Source: Macrocystis pyrifera
Lineage: Eukaryota; Sar; Phaeophyceae; Laminariales; Laminariaceae
Direction of reading: 5' to 3'
NCBI GenBank assembly: GCA_031763025.1
Contig: JASSKH010000031.1
Location: forward strand, 2,170,001-2,234,000
Length of the DNA stretch: 64,000 bases
Part shown: positions 30,455 through 43,469 of the stretch, piece after piece
Position numbering within the stretch: position 1 is the first letter of the stretch
Layout of the letters: the number at the start of each line of letters is the position of its first letter
Made by a program: the position numbers and the translations under genes
The notes under the pieces: generated by a model
Databases searched by the model: none
Told to the model about the DNA's origin: nothing
The model's input: the letters and a program-made list of their open reading frames with translations, nothing else

Positions 30455-32140
30455 TTGACCCTGCTGAAAACGTAAAGCAACAGAGAGAGTGGAAATATAT
30501 GACCACCATAGAATGTACAACGTAGATGATACGCATGGAGTCGCTTCACTTTGGAAGTTTAGTGTACCCACGTAGACACCTAGCAGTCCATTTGCATAAG
30601 GGGAAGGGGGATGGAGGAGGAAATGCACTATTGCCATGCAGAAAATAGATATAGTCGTCGCTACGGTTAACGAAAAAGTTGAAAGGATAACTTGTGTGTT
30701 GAACTACTGCTGGTCCTTCAAAAAGAAGACCTCTAAAATGTTCTATATACGCACACAACAACACCTACAGGGACATAAATAAAAATTCGAAGTACATGCT
30801 TATTATATGTTTTTATGAAATGCGGACACATACCCATTTCATCCCCCACAAGGATACTATAAACCCAAAAATCTCCTACTAGATACATACAAGATTACAC
30901 AGCAAACCTTGGCCCAAAACCTCGGAACATACGAGAGGCAATTAAAAATACCCCCAATACCTAAACATACTTGACAAAATCATCACTCGGTAACCAACCA
31001 CAATCACAAAAATATATTTCATCACTGTTTATATGACTTTATAAAATCAAACTCAAATTTGAAATACGTGTATGCCTAGTTTTTTTTTAAAATTAAGAAA
31101 GCACGTCAGCTGTGAGTTCAACCGATCGGCAGATCGGTCGATACTCAACAAGCTACGTGAAACGCGTTTTCCATAATTTTCCTAGCGATTGACTACTGGC
31201 CAATACGCATATATAAAAAACGCATGACAAAACACCCCCCAAAAAACGGTGAATCTACAATAATTGTTCCGCTCTTGATCAAATCAACAGGCTCGACATC
31301 TACGATTCAAGAAGACCAAGAAACAAAAAATAAAAGAGCGGTCGAGCGAGCGGCGCACATCAATCATTCTGTATGCACTCCTGTCTCCCTTCTCCTTGTT
31401 TTCGAGACCTGACGTTTGGATTCACGTCTTTGTTCAATAAGTACTGCTCGGTAGTGCTTTGAAGTGGAGACTGAAGGAGCTGGTATCTGTATCAAATGCG
31501 CCGCTTGGTATGCTCGACCGCTGCTGCTAAACAGAAACGACCATCTATCTACTGTGGCCCGTCTGCATCGTATCTCAGGTGTGTGCATGAACATCACCTA
31601 CAAGAAAGTCTCGTACTGGTATATATCAAGAGCAGGAGAAGTCATCATTGCAACTTCCGATATTCACCATACGCATGTCATATCGGGACTACCGGCCATC
31701 AACTAAAACAACACGAACACCGAGCTGAGGACGGACATCGGAGGACCTACATACAACACGTACAGGAAGTATGACATACCATAAGAATAGAGTACGGAGG
31801 AGGTATTGGACCTCGCCTCATGAACGAAATCTTTGGAAATCATAGCGTACTTGGACCAGGTTGAATTTCAAGCCGAACCACAATCATCTCGTGTAAATCA
31901 TCCCGCCGTACCAAATACTACTGCTGTAGAAATGTCAATTACCTATGCATGAGCAACAACACCCCTCAAAACCTTATCTCGACACCTATCATCCCGCATG
32001 TGATAAATATACTGGTTTATTTGTACGCAAAATACTGATAGGACTACGCCTTGATAATCAACAAAACACCACGAATAACATGTAAAACATACCAGGTAAG
32101 AAACATCTATACCCTATACATACATACGAGTGCCCTATAA
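30455..32140. other. intergenic, no gene seen
   Basis: Short ORFs only. 31060-31175 (CACGTCAGCTGTGAGTTC then ATACTCAACAAGCT) is a dispersed repeat with a second copy at 49277-49360. Confidence 0.5.
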
Positions 32141-32339
32141 CCATGATGCAGCTGTACTGCTGTACTAATACGTACACTTTCACAATGACCTGTCATCATA
32201 CAGAAAACCCTTTTACATATCCATCTCGACGTACCAAGTACCTCGTAAACAACAATAACACGACCCTTGCCTCAGTAATAACACGAGAATTCAATATGAA
32301 CATACATCCTTGTACATACATACCCATTTCGCTCAGAGC

Positions 32340-33620
32340 CGAAAGTAACACAGGTGGACACTCTGCTGTGCCCTGTGAACACCCTGCCAGGGTCGACACC
32401 CTGTGGAGACCCTGTGAGGACCTCGCCTGAGGTTATGTGGTAGCACCCTGTCAGGGTAAGAACCCTGTACAGGGTACTGCGAACAGACCTTGCACAGGGT
32501 AAAGACCTCGGCAAGGTACTGGGTACAAATCCTGTACAGCTTAGCCACCCTGTACAGGGTCAATCATACACACCCTGTGCAGGTTAAGACCCTGCCAGGG
32601 TCTTCTTGTCTAACCTCACAAGGTCGAGCACATGGTCGACACCCTGTACAGGGTCAATCATATACACCCTGTGCAGGTTAAGACCCTGCCAGGGTCGTGT
32701 AATCTAACCTCACAAGGTCGGGCACATGGTAGACACCCTGTACAGGGTCAATCATACACACCCTGTGCAGGTTACAACCCCGCCACGGTCGTCTTGTCTA
32801 ACCTCACAAGGTCGGGCACATGGTCGACACCCTGTACAGGGTCAATCATACGCACCCTATGCAGGTTACGACCCCGCCAGGGTCGTGTTGTCTAACCTCA
32901 CAAGGTCGAACACATGGTCGACACCCTGTACAGGGTCAATCATACACACCCTGTGCAGGATAAGACCCTGCCAGGGTCGTGTTGCCTAACCTCACAAGGT
33001 CGAGCACATGGTCGACACCCTGTACAGGGTCAATCATACACACCCTATGCAGGTTAAGACCCTGTCAGGGTCGTCTTGTCTAACCTCACAAGGTCGGGCA
33101 CATGGTCGACACCCTGTACAGGGTCAATCGTACACACCCTGTGGAGGTTACGACCCTGCCAGGGTGGTGTTGTCTAACCTCACAAGGTCGGGCACATGGT
33201 CGACACCCTGTACAGGGTCAATCATACACACCCTGTGCAGGTTACGACCCTGCCAGGGTCGTGTTGTCTAACCTCACAAGGTCGAGCACATGGTCGCCAC
33301 CCTGTACAGGGTCATTCATACACACCTTGTGCTGGTTACGACCCTGCCAGGGTGGTGTTGTCTAACCTCACAAGGTCGAGCACATGGTCGCCACCCTGTA
33401 CAGGGTCATTCATACACACCTTGTGCTGGTTACGACCCTGCCAGGGTCGTGTTGTCTAACCTCACAAGGTCTACACCCTGTGAAGGATCCATATTGCATA
33501 CCCTGTGCAGGTAAATACCCTTCCAGGGTCGTATTGCCTATCCTTCACAGGGTTGACACCCGGTGCAGTTTCGATCATGAACACCCTGTCTAGGTTAAGG
33601 CGTGGCAGGGTGTTGTGACA
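32340..33620. repeat. 94-bp tandem array with nested palindromes
   Basis: Ten units of exactly 94 bp occupy about 32541-33480. Each contains CCCTGTACAGGG, CACCCTGTGCAGG, CCCTGCCAGGG and ACCTCACAAGGT. Degenerate CCTGTnnAGG motifs flank the array on both sides (32340-32540 and 33480-33620). Because 94 is not a multiple of 3, the overlapping open frames it creates are by-products, not genes. Confidence 0.9.
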
Positions 33621-33639
33621 AGGGACCTAGTACCAGGTG

Positions 33640-35045
33640 GACAGACACCACACCCTTTTGGGGGGCTTATTTTCTTGCCTAGGCATCGACTCCCTCCACG
33701 GAGTCCATGATCTATACCCTGTCCTGCATAATGGTGTACCACCATTGCAACAATAAATTTTTATGTCATGTTTCGGATATTACACACAGGCACGATCACA
33801 CTCATTTTTGCTATAACATTGCTTGCTTTAGCTGCCTTTAACATAGCCTTCCGGAACGAATGACCACGAACAGCCTCGTTCCGTTCCGCTCGTTCCCATG
33901 CTCTTTGGAGAGAGTTAAGACACGTCCTGAGTCCATGCAGAATCCTGGGCCTCGCCAGCCAAATCAGTACGAACGGTATATTTTGCACATGCCAGAGCAC
34001 ATTGGTGTCCACATCCATCTTCGGTGGTGTCCATCAACATCAAATAAGATCCTATATGTTCCCGTTCGGTCGGGCCGTTCGGTCCTCCCAAACAAGAAAA
34101 AGGGGTGCAGCTAGAGCCTGGTATCAGTACAGGGCTACCCTATATATACCCCCTATACGATATGATATTTCCATAGTACTTAGTCATGTTTTTTTTCGCC
34201 GGAACGTGCGATATATATCATATCGTATTACCAGGTACATCGCTATATATAGGGACTTTCAGCACGATGTGACTAAAAGGTGATATGATATTTGGTATAT
34301 GATATGTACGTCCGCTATGAAGGGATATATCGGCCTATATAAGGTGATGTAAGATGATATATCGGCCTATATGAAGTGAAATACGTGATACAGCTATCCG
34401 ATATGTGTCATAGTATGACCACTTGCTGTCTTGACGATATATCTTGCGTCTTTCGGGCGTACATTTTGGGCGGAATATACGTGCAGCATATTATACCTGG
34501 TACGTATGTACGATAGTATACGAGTACGAAGCGTGACGCACACACAAGAGGGGACGTACCAGGGCCGGTGCCTGCTACTGCTATCCTGTCGTGCGGGTTT
34601 GATCCGCGATGAGCGAGTCGAACGCGCCACATCGCCTGCGGCCACAGGCAAGCCACAGCTACAGCAGTCGCCTTCGACATCTCGTCAAATGCCGCCACAC
34701 ATCTACATGCAATATATCCTCGCGGAGAAAGGGTTGCTATATCATCATTCATGCTTTTGGTGTGCTTTGTAGTACGTAGCCAGCACAGATCGCCAAGTAC
34801 CGAGCCAGTGCCTTACCATCAGTGTGGCACAGGCCCCAACCACCAGCAAGTACCGATGTGACACGGCGGTGACGTACAGATATATATAGGTGATAATATC
34901 ACACGAAATCACGATATATATAGGGCAGATATAAAGTGACATATCACAATATACAAGGTACATGATATATAACGTTATATATACGATATTGCACTATATA
35001 TATGATATATCACACGATATATGACGTGGTATCATCATATACCCT
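33640..35045. other. AT-rich, GATATAT-rich region, no clear gene
   Basis: 34150-35045 is dense in GATATAT/ATATATC self-complementary words, including GATATATCGGCCTATAT twice (about 34324 and 34357). A minus ORF of 85 codons at 33761-34018 has no recognisable features. Confidence 0.5.
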
Positions 35046-35050
35046 GCATA

Positions 35051-35763
35051 TAGATATACTTATAGATATCTCAATCTCTGAGCGTGCTCGGTTGGTACAT
35101 CCCTGGCCTCTCAGAGCTCTCCCACTTGGGAATCGCCTCCGTTTATTACTTGCCGGACCGTTCCAGCGGGTCTTTGTTTTCTCCATTGCTCGTCGCACTT
35201 TCAGCCCTTCTTTCATTTTTTCTTATTTCGTTTCGTGTGCGTGCGTGTACTCCGAGCACGGTCGCGCGGGCGAACCCGGCACCGTCGCGGGTGTCAGCGG
35301 ATGCTGGTGGATAGAGGGGGTGTTGCAAGGAGCGCGGTCGCCGCTTTCGTGCCTAGGCGTCGAGTGTGCCTCGAGACACGAGGGATGCATCGATAGGCTC
35401 TGTCTGGCCTCCATTTATGATTTTGGATAGAGTACGTACGAGTATTTAAGGATCGTTCGAGATTGTAAGATAGTATTCAAGCGGTGCTTATTTTTGCGAC
35501 CGGGCTGAGAGTCACAAGAGGGAGGTACCCCGAATGAGCACCAACATTGTCGAGCTTGCGTCGAGGTCCACGGAGAGAGAGCACCGGGCTTCACGCGAGG
35601 CGGGCGACGGGGCTCACTGTGGAAGAGAGGGAGGGAAGCTTTACCCGGACTGAATCGGTGGCGAGATGGTCGCGAGAGGGGCGGGCGGCGTACGAGGCTG
35701 AGAGAGAAGCTCTGCTGTAAGATTGTTTTTTTTTTCCATGTTTTTTCTTTTTTTGGCTGGTGT
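35051..35763 (+). repeat. direct repeat 1, copy 1 (about 713 bp)
   Basis: Starts TAGATATACTTATAGATATC and ends TTTTTTTGGCTGGTGT. Nearly identical to 36216-36925 apart from small indels (for example AGCTCTCCCACTTGG versus AGCTCCCACTTGG). Confidence 0.92.
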
Positions 35764-36215
35764 AAGGTGTTCCACTTAGGTAGTAAATTATTACACGAAA
35801 GGGGACGGGGATTTTTTTTCTTTTAGAAATTTCGGTTTCATTTTCATTGTTTTTGCTGTGTTGCTGTGCCGTTCTGTGCTTTATCTTTCGTACATACGAC
35901 GAGTACACAGACACAGAGCATATCGAAAGAAGAAAATGTGTACCCTACCTGGGGTATGTACGTATGTACGACGTGTGAGCGAGCGTAGCGGGAAACCGCC
36001 CGCGACGCGAAGCATATGTGGCGTCCGAGCTGTTTTCTCCTGAAGCATGGCGGCGGGACTCTTGGCATTATCAAGTCGCCAGTTTGCAGCTAACTACAGG
36101 GGCCATAAAAAAACAATATTCAATCATGGACCTCTGCCCGCTTCGCATAATTTGATGTTTCCTTCCTGAGCGAGCGTAGCGGGCGGCGTAGGCCGCCCGC
36201 GGAGCGAAGCGCCTT

Positions 36216-36925
36216 GTAGATATACTTATAGATATCTCAATCTCTGAGCGTGCTCGGTTGGTACATCCCTGGCCTCTCAGAGCTCCCACTTGGGAATCGC
36301 CTCAGTTTATCACTTGCCGGACCGTTCCAGCGAGTCTTTGTTTTCTCCGTTTCTCGTCGCACTTTCAGTCCTTCTTTCATTTTTTCTTATTTCGTTTCGT
36401 GTGCGTGCGTGTACTCCGAGCACGGTCGCGCGGGCGAACCCGGCACAGTCGCGGGTGTCAGCGGATGCTGGCGAGTAGAGGGGTGTTGCAAGGAGCGCGG
36501 TCGCCGCTTTCGTGCCTAGGCGTCGCGTGTGCCTCGAGACACGAGGGATGCATCAATAGGCTCTGTCTGGCCTCAATTTGTGATTTTGGATAGAGTACGC
36601 ACGAGTATTTAAGGTTCGTTCGGGATTGTAAGATAATATTCAAGCGGTGCTTATTTTTTGCGACCGGGCTGAGAGTCACAAAAGGGAGGTACCCCAAATG
36701 AGCACCAACATTGTCGAGCTTGCGTCGAGGGTCCACGGAGAGCACCGGGCTTCACGCGAGGCGGGCGACGGAGCTCACTGTGGAAGAGAGGGAGGGAAGC
36801 TTTACCCGGACTGAATCGGTGGCGAGATGGTCGCGAGAGGGGCGGGCGGCGTACGAGGCTGAGAGAGAAGCTCTGCTGTAAGATTGTTTTTTTTTTCATG
36901 TTTTTTTTCTTTTTTTGGCTGGTGT
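36216..36925 (+). repeat. direct repeat 1, copy 2 (about 710 bp)
   Basis: Second copy of the 35051-35763 block, separated by about 450 bp that include two GAGCGAGCGTAGCGGG phrases. No long ORF is conserved between the copies with the pattern expected of a protein. Confidence 0.92.
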
Positions 36926-36930
36926 GTCGC

Positions 36931-37478
36931 GCTCGTCGAGCGAGTGTTCGGCATCTCCCGTTTTTGTTACGCCAGCTTGTTTGTGGTCAACGCTTAGCCC
37001 GCTGTATTGCATATCTGGTAATTTTTTATTGGTAGGCGGGGATCATCACGAGCCACGCTCGCCGACCAACGCTTGGAGGTCAGGTCGCAGGTGGTACGAG
37101 AACGTCGGGCGTTTCTCGCAAGACAAAGGTGCGAAAGGCCAGGACACCACTCATATTCCACTGTCTGTCCTGCGGTGCTGTAGATGTTCCTTTATCGACT
37201 CCCTCCCCGTAGTATGGGCCTCGCCTTTAGTTCAATCCTGCGCAGCACGCGTATACCAGAAAACGACAACAAACGTCAAACGGCGTCTGACCTGTGGTAT
37301 CGTATGAGCTGTTGTGTTTTTTTATGACGTACCCCTCCGCCGATTCTCTGGACAACACAGACATGATACAAACAGGCACGGATATATATACCGGGTACGT
37401 TAGCTAGGACCCCCCCCCCCCCCCGACAACAGCACACTCTGATGAGCGTACAGGTCGTAGCAGCACGCCATTTTGTGG
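36931..37478 (+). repeat. direct repeat 2, copy 1
   Basis: Begins GCTCGTCGAGCGAGTGTTCGG directly after direct repeat 1 and ends at the CACACTCTGATGAGCGTACAG region. It contains a C-run at about 37411-37424. Confidence 0.88.
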
Positions 37479-37640
37479 TCAACGCGTCGACCAACGCTTG
37501 GAGATCAGGTCGCGTATTTTCTTTGTTTCACGTGTTCAAAGGCTCATACTGACATGTTCGTTCGATACCGCCGCTGATGACGGCTGGGTTCGAGTTTGAT
37601 TAGTTGCCGCAACGTAGACCAGTATATTTGTGTGTGCTAC

Positions 37641-38207
37641 GCTCGTCGAGCGAGTGTTCGGCATCTCCCGTTTTTGTTACGCCAGCTTGTATGTGGTTAA
37701 CGCTTAGCCCGCGGTATTGCATACCTGGTAATTTTTTCTTGGTAGGCGGAGATCATCACGAGCCACGCTCGCCGACCAACGCTTGGAGGTCAGGTCGCAG
37801 GTGATACGAGAACGTCGGGCGTTTCTCGCAAGACAAAGGTGCGAAAGGCCAGGACACACGTATACTAGAAAACGACAACAAACGTCAAACGGAGTCTGAC
37901 CTATGGTAGCTGCTGTGGTTTTTTATGACGTACCTCTCCGCCGATTCTCTGAACAACACAGACATGATACAAACGGGCACGGTTCGAGAGACTTTGGCAA
38001 CCATGCTTATCCAGATGACGACGGACACACATCACACAGTAGACAGAGGTGAGCGCAGATACGCCTGCCTTAAATCATGTCACCCATCCATGCGTTGTGC
38101 TTGTCGTCCAGGATATATATACCTGGTACGTTAGCTAGGACCCACCCCCCCCCCCCCCCCCCCCCGACAACAGCACACTCTGATGAGCGTACAGCTCGTA
38201 GCAGCAG
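37641..38207 (+). repeat. direct repeat 2, copy 2
   Basis: Same order of blocks as 36931-37478 but with internal indels (a segment after GGCCAGGACAC is missing; about 100 bp are added near 37985-38110). The C-run is longer here (about 38146-38165). Confidence 0.88.
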
Positions 38208-38246
38208 CGCCAGCGGTAGCAGCAGTAGTGGCCAAGAGCTTGCCGC

Positions 38247-40117
38247 CGTCGATATTAGTAGATGCGTCTACGGCGTAAACCTAATATGTCGACAACAGCT
38301 GGAGGTTAGATAAGCCGTAGGAGGACTACCAGTACAGCTTTGACAACGGCCGACGGTGGTTTTGCTGCGATTGGCTGCGACGTTGCTTTGCGCTGTTGTA
38401 GTTACACAGATACGACAAGCCCCAGTCCTTCGCGAGCGCGGTTTCGTCGTTCGGCGCGATCCTGTCCAGTATTTATACCATCACGGCCAACTGCTGCTAT
38501 CGACACCCCCGCTAGGTCAACAACGGTGCAGGGACAGCGTTGAATTAATGGGTCCGCTTCGACCCAAAATTCTCTTGGGGGCTATAGATTCCTTCAACGA
38601 ACGCATGTTTGTGGGCAGTACACGGTGAGTTGTGTTTTAAATTACTGTGGCGTAGCTCGAAAGGTAACGTCGTCGTAACCTGTAGATTACCTCCCGTGGC
38701 GGGTACAGTGAAAGGTGTGTCCACAAGGCAGCTAGACCGTGCGGTTATATGACAGATTAACCCATTTTCTGCGTACAGGTTTCCCTGCGGTGTATGCGGC
38801 TGGAGGACCCGTGTTACGGAACAACACATGTTGACGCCGTGTGGAATACCTCACAAGGATCTCCTCAAAGCGACAGATTGTCTTCGAAGGCATGATCGAG
38901 TAATGTATGAATTTCGCAATTATCCACATGATGTTGACGTTGTCCTCGACGGCTTAGTTCTCAGTGTGCACGGGTTTGACGAATCAGACCCGGGCAAGTT
39001 GCACGTGTGAAACGAATGTTATAGATCCCTGTTGTCAAATAAGATTCCAGAGGCTGCGTTAGCAAACGGCTTTTGGGTTGGGACGTTACCAGACCATCTC
39101 CAGGATACGACGGCAGTCGAGCGTTCTGCTGTTTTTCCCGTTCGCGTCAAGGGGCATGTTGTCGCGTTGGAATCAAGGAAGGTTGGAAACATACCTGGTT
39201 CCGCCCAACGATCTCTTCGCGGGACATCAGTTTTCTACGCGAACGATTCGTCGTCCGTTGCGACTGAGTTGCCTATGGCTGCGACTGGTTTATTGGATAT
39301 GTTTACAATAATACTCGCTGGAAAACACAAGCCCACGGCGTCTCAGCTTAAGCGCTTACTCGGAGCTCGAAAGACCGTCGTGGGTGACCTCATTAAATAT
39401 ATGAAGGACGACGAAAATAATTTGGTATGCGGGTTTCGGCTCGCACGTGAAGCTGCATTCAGTCAGCCTAACCTCGATACTAATCCGTCTGACGGGAGTG
39501 TTCCTGAGGAAGTTTTAAGGGCGGTGTTAACACCAGAGGATCCTTTTAATTTGAGAGGAAAAGCATCTACATCTCGAAGGACCTGCGCGTCTACTGCTAT
39601 TTCTTGCAAGACGATAGTATTGGCGCAGCGTGGCCACCCTTTACCCCCCCAGATATATGGAGTAGATGCGTCGAGGACTTCCGCAAGGGCTTGTTGCGGA
39701 CGTCAGGCCTAACGATGCTCTGCGACGACGCAGCAGACTCCGAATTTCTTGTTCTGTCTGTGTATCCAGGACAAACGGCCGACCTCCTGCGCTGGCATGC
39801 CAATTTGGTACCGGGGGATATCTTCCCGGATTTTCCGTGGCCGTTGCCCTCGGAAACCTGCTGCAGCATCTACACTGGTGACCTGTACCACGGCCAATTA
39901 GTTCCATACCCGGTAAGTGATCATGCAAATACAATATGGCCGCGTGTTTGTTTGTGTGTGTATGATCCGTGGTAGTCGCTGTATCTCGTGCTCGTCGTTG
40001 TTCAGCGTATACTGCTGACTGCAATGATTGATGGTCCTTTTTATATCCAATCTCCACCTGCTTTGTCGAAATATCTGGTTTACGCCGTAGACAGACGCAT
40101 CTACTAATCTCGACCGT
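38247..40117. mobile_element. 1.9-kb unit bounded by about 65-bp inverted repeats
   Basis: Left end 38247-38312 (ATTAGTAGATGCGTCT then ACGGCGTAAACC) matches the reverse complement of 40045-40117 over about 65 bp with a 4-bp indel and scattered mismatches. The intron-containing Helitron-type gene lies wholly inside. A third partial copy of the terminus (GCCGCCGTCGACATGTAGA) occurs at about 40241. Confidence 0.55.
38548..39912 (+). pseudogene. intron-containing gene with Helitron-associated DUF6570-like domain
   Basis: Exon 1 (38548-38624, from ATG) ends at a GTGAGT donor. Exon 2 starts after TACAG at 38779 in matching phase. The product has FPCGVCGWR (zinc-finger-like), then after an in-frame TGA (39008-39010) NECYRSLLSNKIPEAALANG, WVGTLPDHL, SVATELPMAATGLLD and KPTASQLKRLLGARKTVV. 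This is the pattern of the domain found near the N-terminus of Helitron helicase-like proteins. The TGA falls where that domain normally has the first Cys of C-x2-C. A further frameshift lies near 39550-39560, after which the downstream frame stays open to a GTAAGT donor at 39913. The Rep and helicase parts are not in this window. Confidence 0.55.
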
Positions 40118-40119
40118 CA

Positions 40120-43100
40120 CCACGTTTTATTGCCTAATAAAATGCTGGGATATGTGTTAGGAGACCGGTCGGCATTCATGTGTACTCGTCTTTAGCCCTG
40201 TTTACAGTTACTGTAGTACGGCTGTCGTTCCTGAAAGCTCGCCGCCGTCGACATGTAGACGCTTCTACGACGTGTTGCTGCTTGCAGCATATAGGTTTAT
40301 TATTCGAGGGTATTACAACCGGCGCAGGAGTCGCTCCGAGAAGGTGTGACCGCTTACGTGGCATATATCTGTTAACACAGCCGAGTCTTGAACTTGTTGC
40401 CTATTGAACGCTGTGTGAGTTCCGTGATGAGCGGACGTGATGAATAACTTGACGTATCCATATACAACGGAATGTCGAATTCATAAGATAGATTTCGGGT
40501 TATCCTGGCTACAAACGAGGGTGTTATTGTGTTTACACACGTCCAGTACTTCGCGCGTGGTATGGGGTCTGGAATGATTAAATCACTTTTGGCTACATTG
40601 CTATATCCAGGAGGTCACTGGACATATGAATACGTGCACTTGATGTTCTGCTAAAAAAGGCGTCCGAATCTTAGACCTGCACACACATTTGTCGTGCGTG
40701 TGTCGTCGGGCCGCCCCTTTTGCCGTGTTTTTCACGTAGAGGTTCCCGGTTGATGGAAACCCGGGTACCCGGCGGGTACAACCCGGGTGGGAAAACCCAT
40801 GACGGGTTCGGGTTTGACTTGAAACCGCGGGTTCTGGGAGTGGCCAAAGCCCGGGTACTCGGCGGGTTCAAGTACCCGGGTACTGTTAGTTCGGCATGTC
40901 CCCCGTTTAGAATGCCTCACAATATCTATAAAAACCTTCCAAATCGACAGAAACGGCGTCCTTGGCCTGTCCATCGAGATTTTCCACTCTTTTTTTGACA
41001 CGCGTGCCTGTCATATTATTCGATATCCTCGGGGTCAACATAGGCATGCCTTTCGGTGACTCGAGCCATGACACCTGCCCGACATAGATAGAGACCTGAG
41101 AACGCCACCTACTATGGCGCACATCTCGTCAACATGTCCTGCACTGTATAATACCTGAATGTCCTCAGTTCAGGGGCACTACTACTCGTACGGCATATCT
41201 CTATATTTGTACATATTCTTATTACGCTGTGCAGTTGCGCAAAGCAATACAAGGTAATCTGTAGTATATACAGTGGGCTCGCGCCTATGTCAAGAAAAAT
41301 AGTGCGAACAATACGAAAATTGGGTTAAGAAACACAACTCAACAGTGAGACCAACTCTAGATTCTATGCAAAAGAGTTACATTAAGGTCGGAAAGAAAAT
41401 AAGACATTTAGCCTGGACACCAAATTGACGTTTCTTAACACCGGGCGTCCACTGCTGTATAATGAAAAACACAAAAACCAAGGCAAGCTAATTGCACGGT
41501 GTTGTAGTTTCTTGTTATTCTTTTTGAATACCCGACACTCTGTCCATTGCCGTAAGTGTTTGTAGTTCTGGTTTCGACGTCAAATCGTGCACGCCTTGTC
41601 TTCAGCTTGTGGTACCCCTGGATGACCGTAAGCGAAAACGGGTTGTCCGAGTACCCGGGTTTACCCGAGTACTCGTTGAACCCGTTTGATGTTATCTGGA
41701 ATCTGGGGTTATCCGCGGCGAGCTCGGGTTTTATTTTCAGAATTATCCGAGTACCCGTTTGTGACGACTAATCGCCGGGGTATACCTATGTACCGTGTAC
41801 CAACAACTCGAGTATACTCTGATACGCGGTTAGAAGCGTGATGCGATTTCGTAATGTAACCCGCTGATTCCTCGGAGAAGATTATTTCCAACCCGTGTAT
41901 CTGTGTACGTTGTGACGCCGAACATAACATGGGTGGGGTAACGGAGGCTGCATAGTCTAGTGCTTTGCTTTCACGAGACCAGTTCACGTCGACGCCTCCG
42001 CAGATGTAGCCATGAGATTTAGCTTCTAAAAGTATTATGTGTGACCCCGGCGATGGGTTGGCGTTCTAGCCACCCATTTCTGTCGATGGTTGTGTACCTT
42101 TTACGGTTTTTGGTTACTCGTCTTTTGTGTAACCGTTGTCGAATCCTTTTTCTCTGACCTGACCCTCGGCTTCTCGTTCACTCTGGGACGAGTTGGAAAC
42201 TTGACGATGATTTTGCTGAGATTTTCTGCCCAGCTCGAGAATAGGTTGCCGAATGTTTGTATGTGCGACATTTTTTGTATATCGTTGCGCTTTTTAACAC
42301 TTGCCTGTCGGTGTTCGCATGTCGTGCTCTCCTTCCTACCCCTATTGTACGTGTCTTGCAACAGTGTTCAGACCCAAGGACATCGGCGGCGACGGATACT
42401 GCACGTCCAGAGCTGGATTTCACACGACGTAAAAGTATTTTGGGGGATATAATGGGTAGTTGTTTTGTTGCCCTATACTGATGCATGTGCTATTTGTGAT
42501 ACAGCGTCGGAAATTGGTCTCGGTTGGAATATGCGGGGTAGTCCGCTGCGTCGATGTACCATTCGTAAGGTGTGAGTGCATTATTTTTCAGGCGTTACCC
42601 ATGTGCTGGTAGATTACTCAGCTTGAGCTCGGGAGTCTCTCTTCGTTCTAATATACCGGGGTACTTATGTCATGCATGACCGTAGTCGTATGGCCTTAAA
42701 GAGGGGGGTTATCTACGGTGGAGAAAACAGCCGAATGTGAAGGCACACATGTGTGTTATATTATTTTTGGTTTCGCAGCGAGCGCCAACCTTGGAGAAGC
42801 TTGCTCCATAAATACATCATGATAGCATATAAACGATTGTATGAGGTGGGGGTTTTGCCAATTTGGTACCTGATAGTCAATGACAACGTGTTTTTGATGA
42901 ATTCGAGAACGCAATCATTGGCATTTTTTGTTGATTGTCGCTTTCTCACAATATGTGACCACATAATTTATTTGGATATCTCTAGGATACCAAAACAGGA
43001 CGGACACTATGTATACTGTGATGTAGTTAGGTAGGAAAACGGTGTACTGTGAAGACAACACACGCATATGCGTGCTGTTTGAGATGCTTGCGTTTGTTCT

Positions 43101-43200
43101 TTTCGTACGTGTCTGTTGGTGCCCTTACATTTATATGACGGATATAAGCTGCATCCTATAGAACCGCTTGTGACGCGGATTTGCAAATGGACAGCGTAGT
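40120..43200. other. no clear gene; CCCGGGTA-rich patches
   Basis: 40735-40895 and 41640-41770 are enriched in CCCGGGTAC / GAGTACCCG words in both orientations. Otherwise there are short ORFs without motifs. Confidence 0.45.
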
Positions 43201-43236
43201 GGACAAGGTTTTTCGTTTTCCGGTGTGGTCATTTGG

Positions 43237-43370
43237 GGGGGGGGGGGGGGGGGGCTTTGCACAGTTGAGGACAACATATTCTTTCCCTATTTTTCGGATT
43301 TATCGTATGTATGTGCATGTGCGTTTCGAGCGTTGTGTCCGACACGCGTATGTAATATTAATAATAACAG

Positions 43371-43456
<86 letters not shown>
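43237..43456. repeat. G-run and (TAC)n microsatellite
   Basis: A run of about 18 G occupies 43237-43254. An uninterrupted TAC repeat of about 28 units occupies 43371-43456. Confidence 0.95.
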
Positions 43457-43469
43457 ATAATAAAAAAGA

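Noticed and set aside
32541-33480. CRISPR array.
   Set aside because: The whole 94-bp unit is repeated, with no unique spacers, and the context is eukaryotic.
34588-34640. Possible tRNA (GGGTTTGATCC).
   Set aside because: There is no box A at the right distance and no acceptor pairing.
43371-43456. Thr-, Ser- or Leu-repeat proteins.
   Set aside because: They are translations of the TAC microsatellite.
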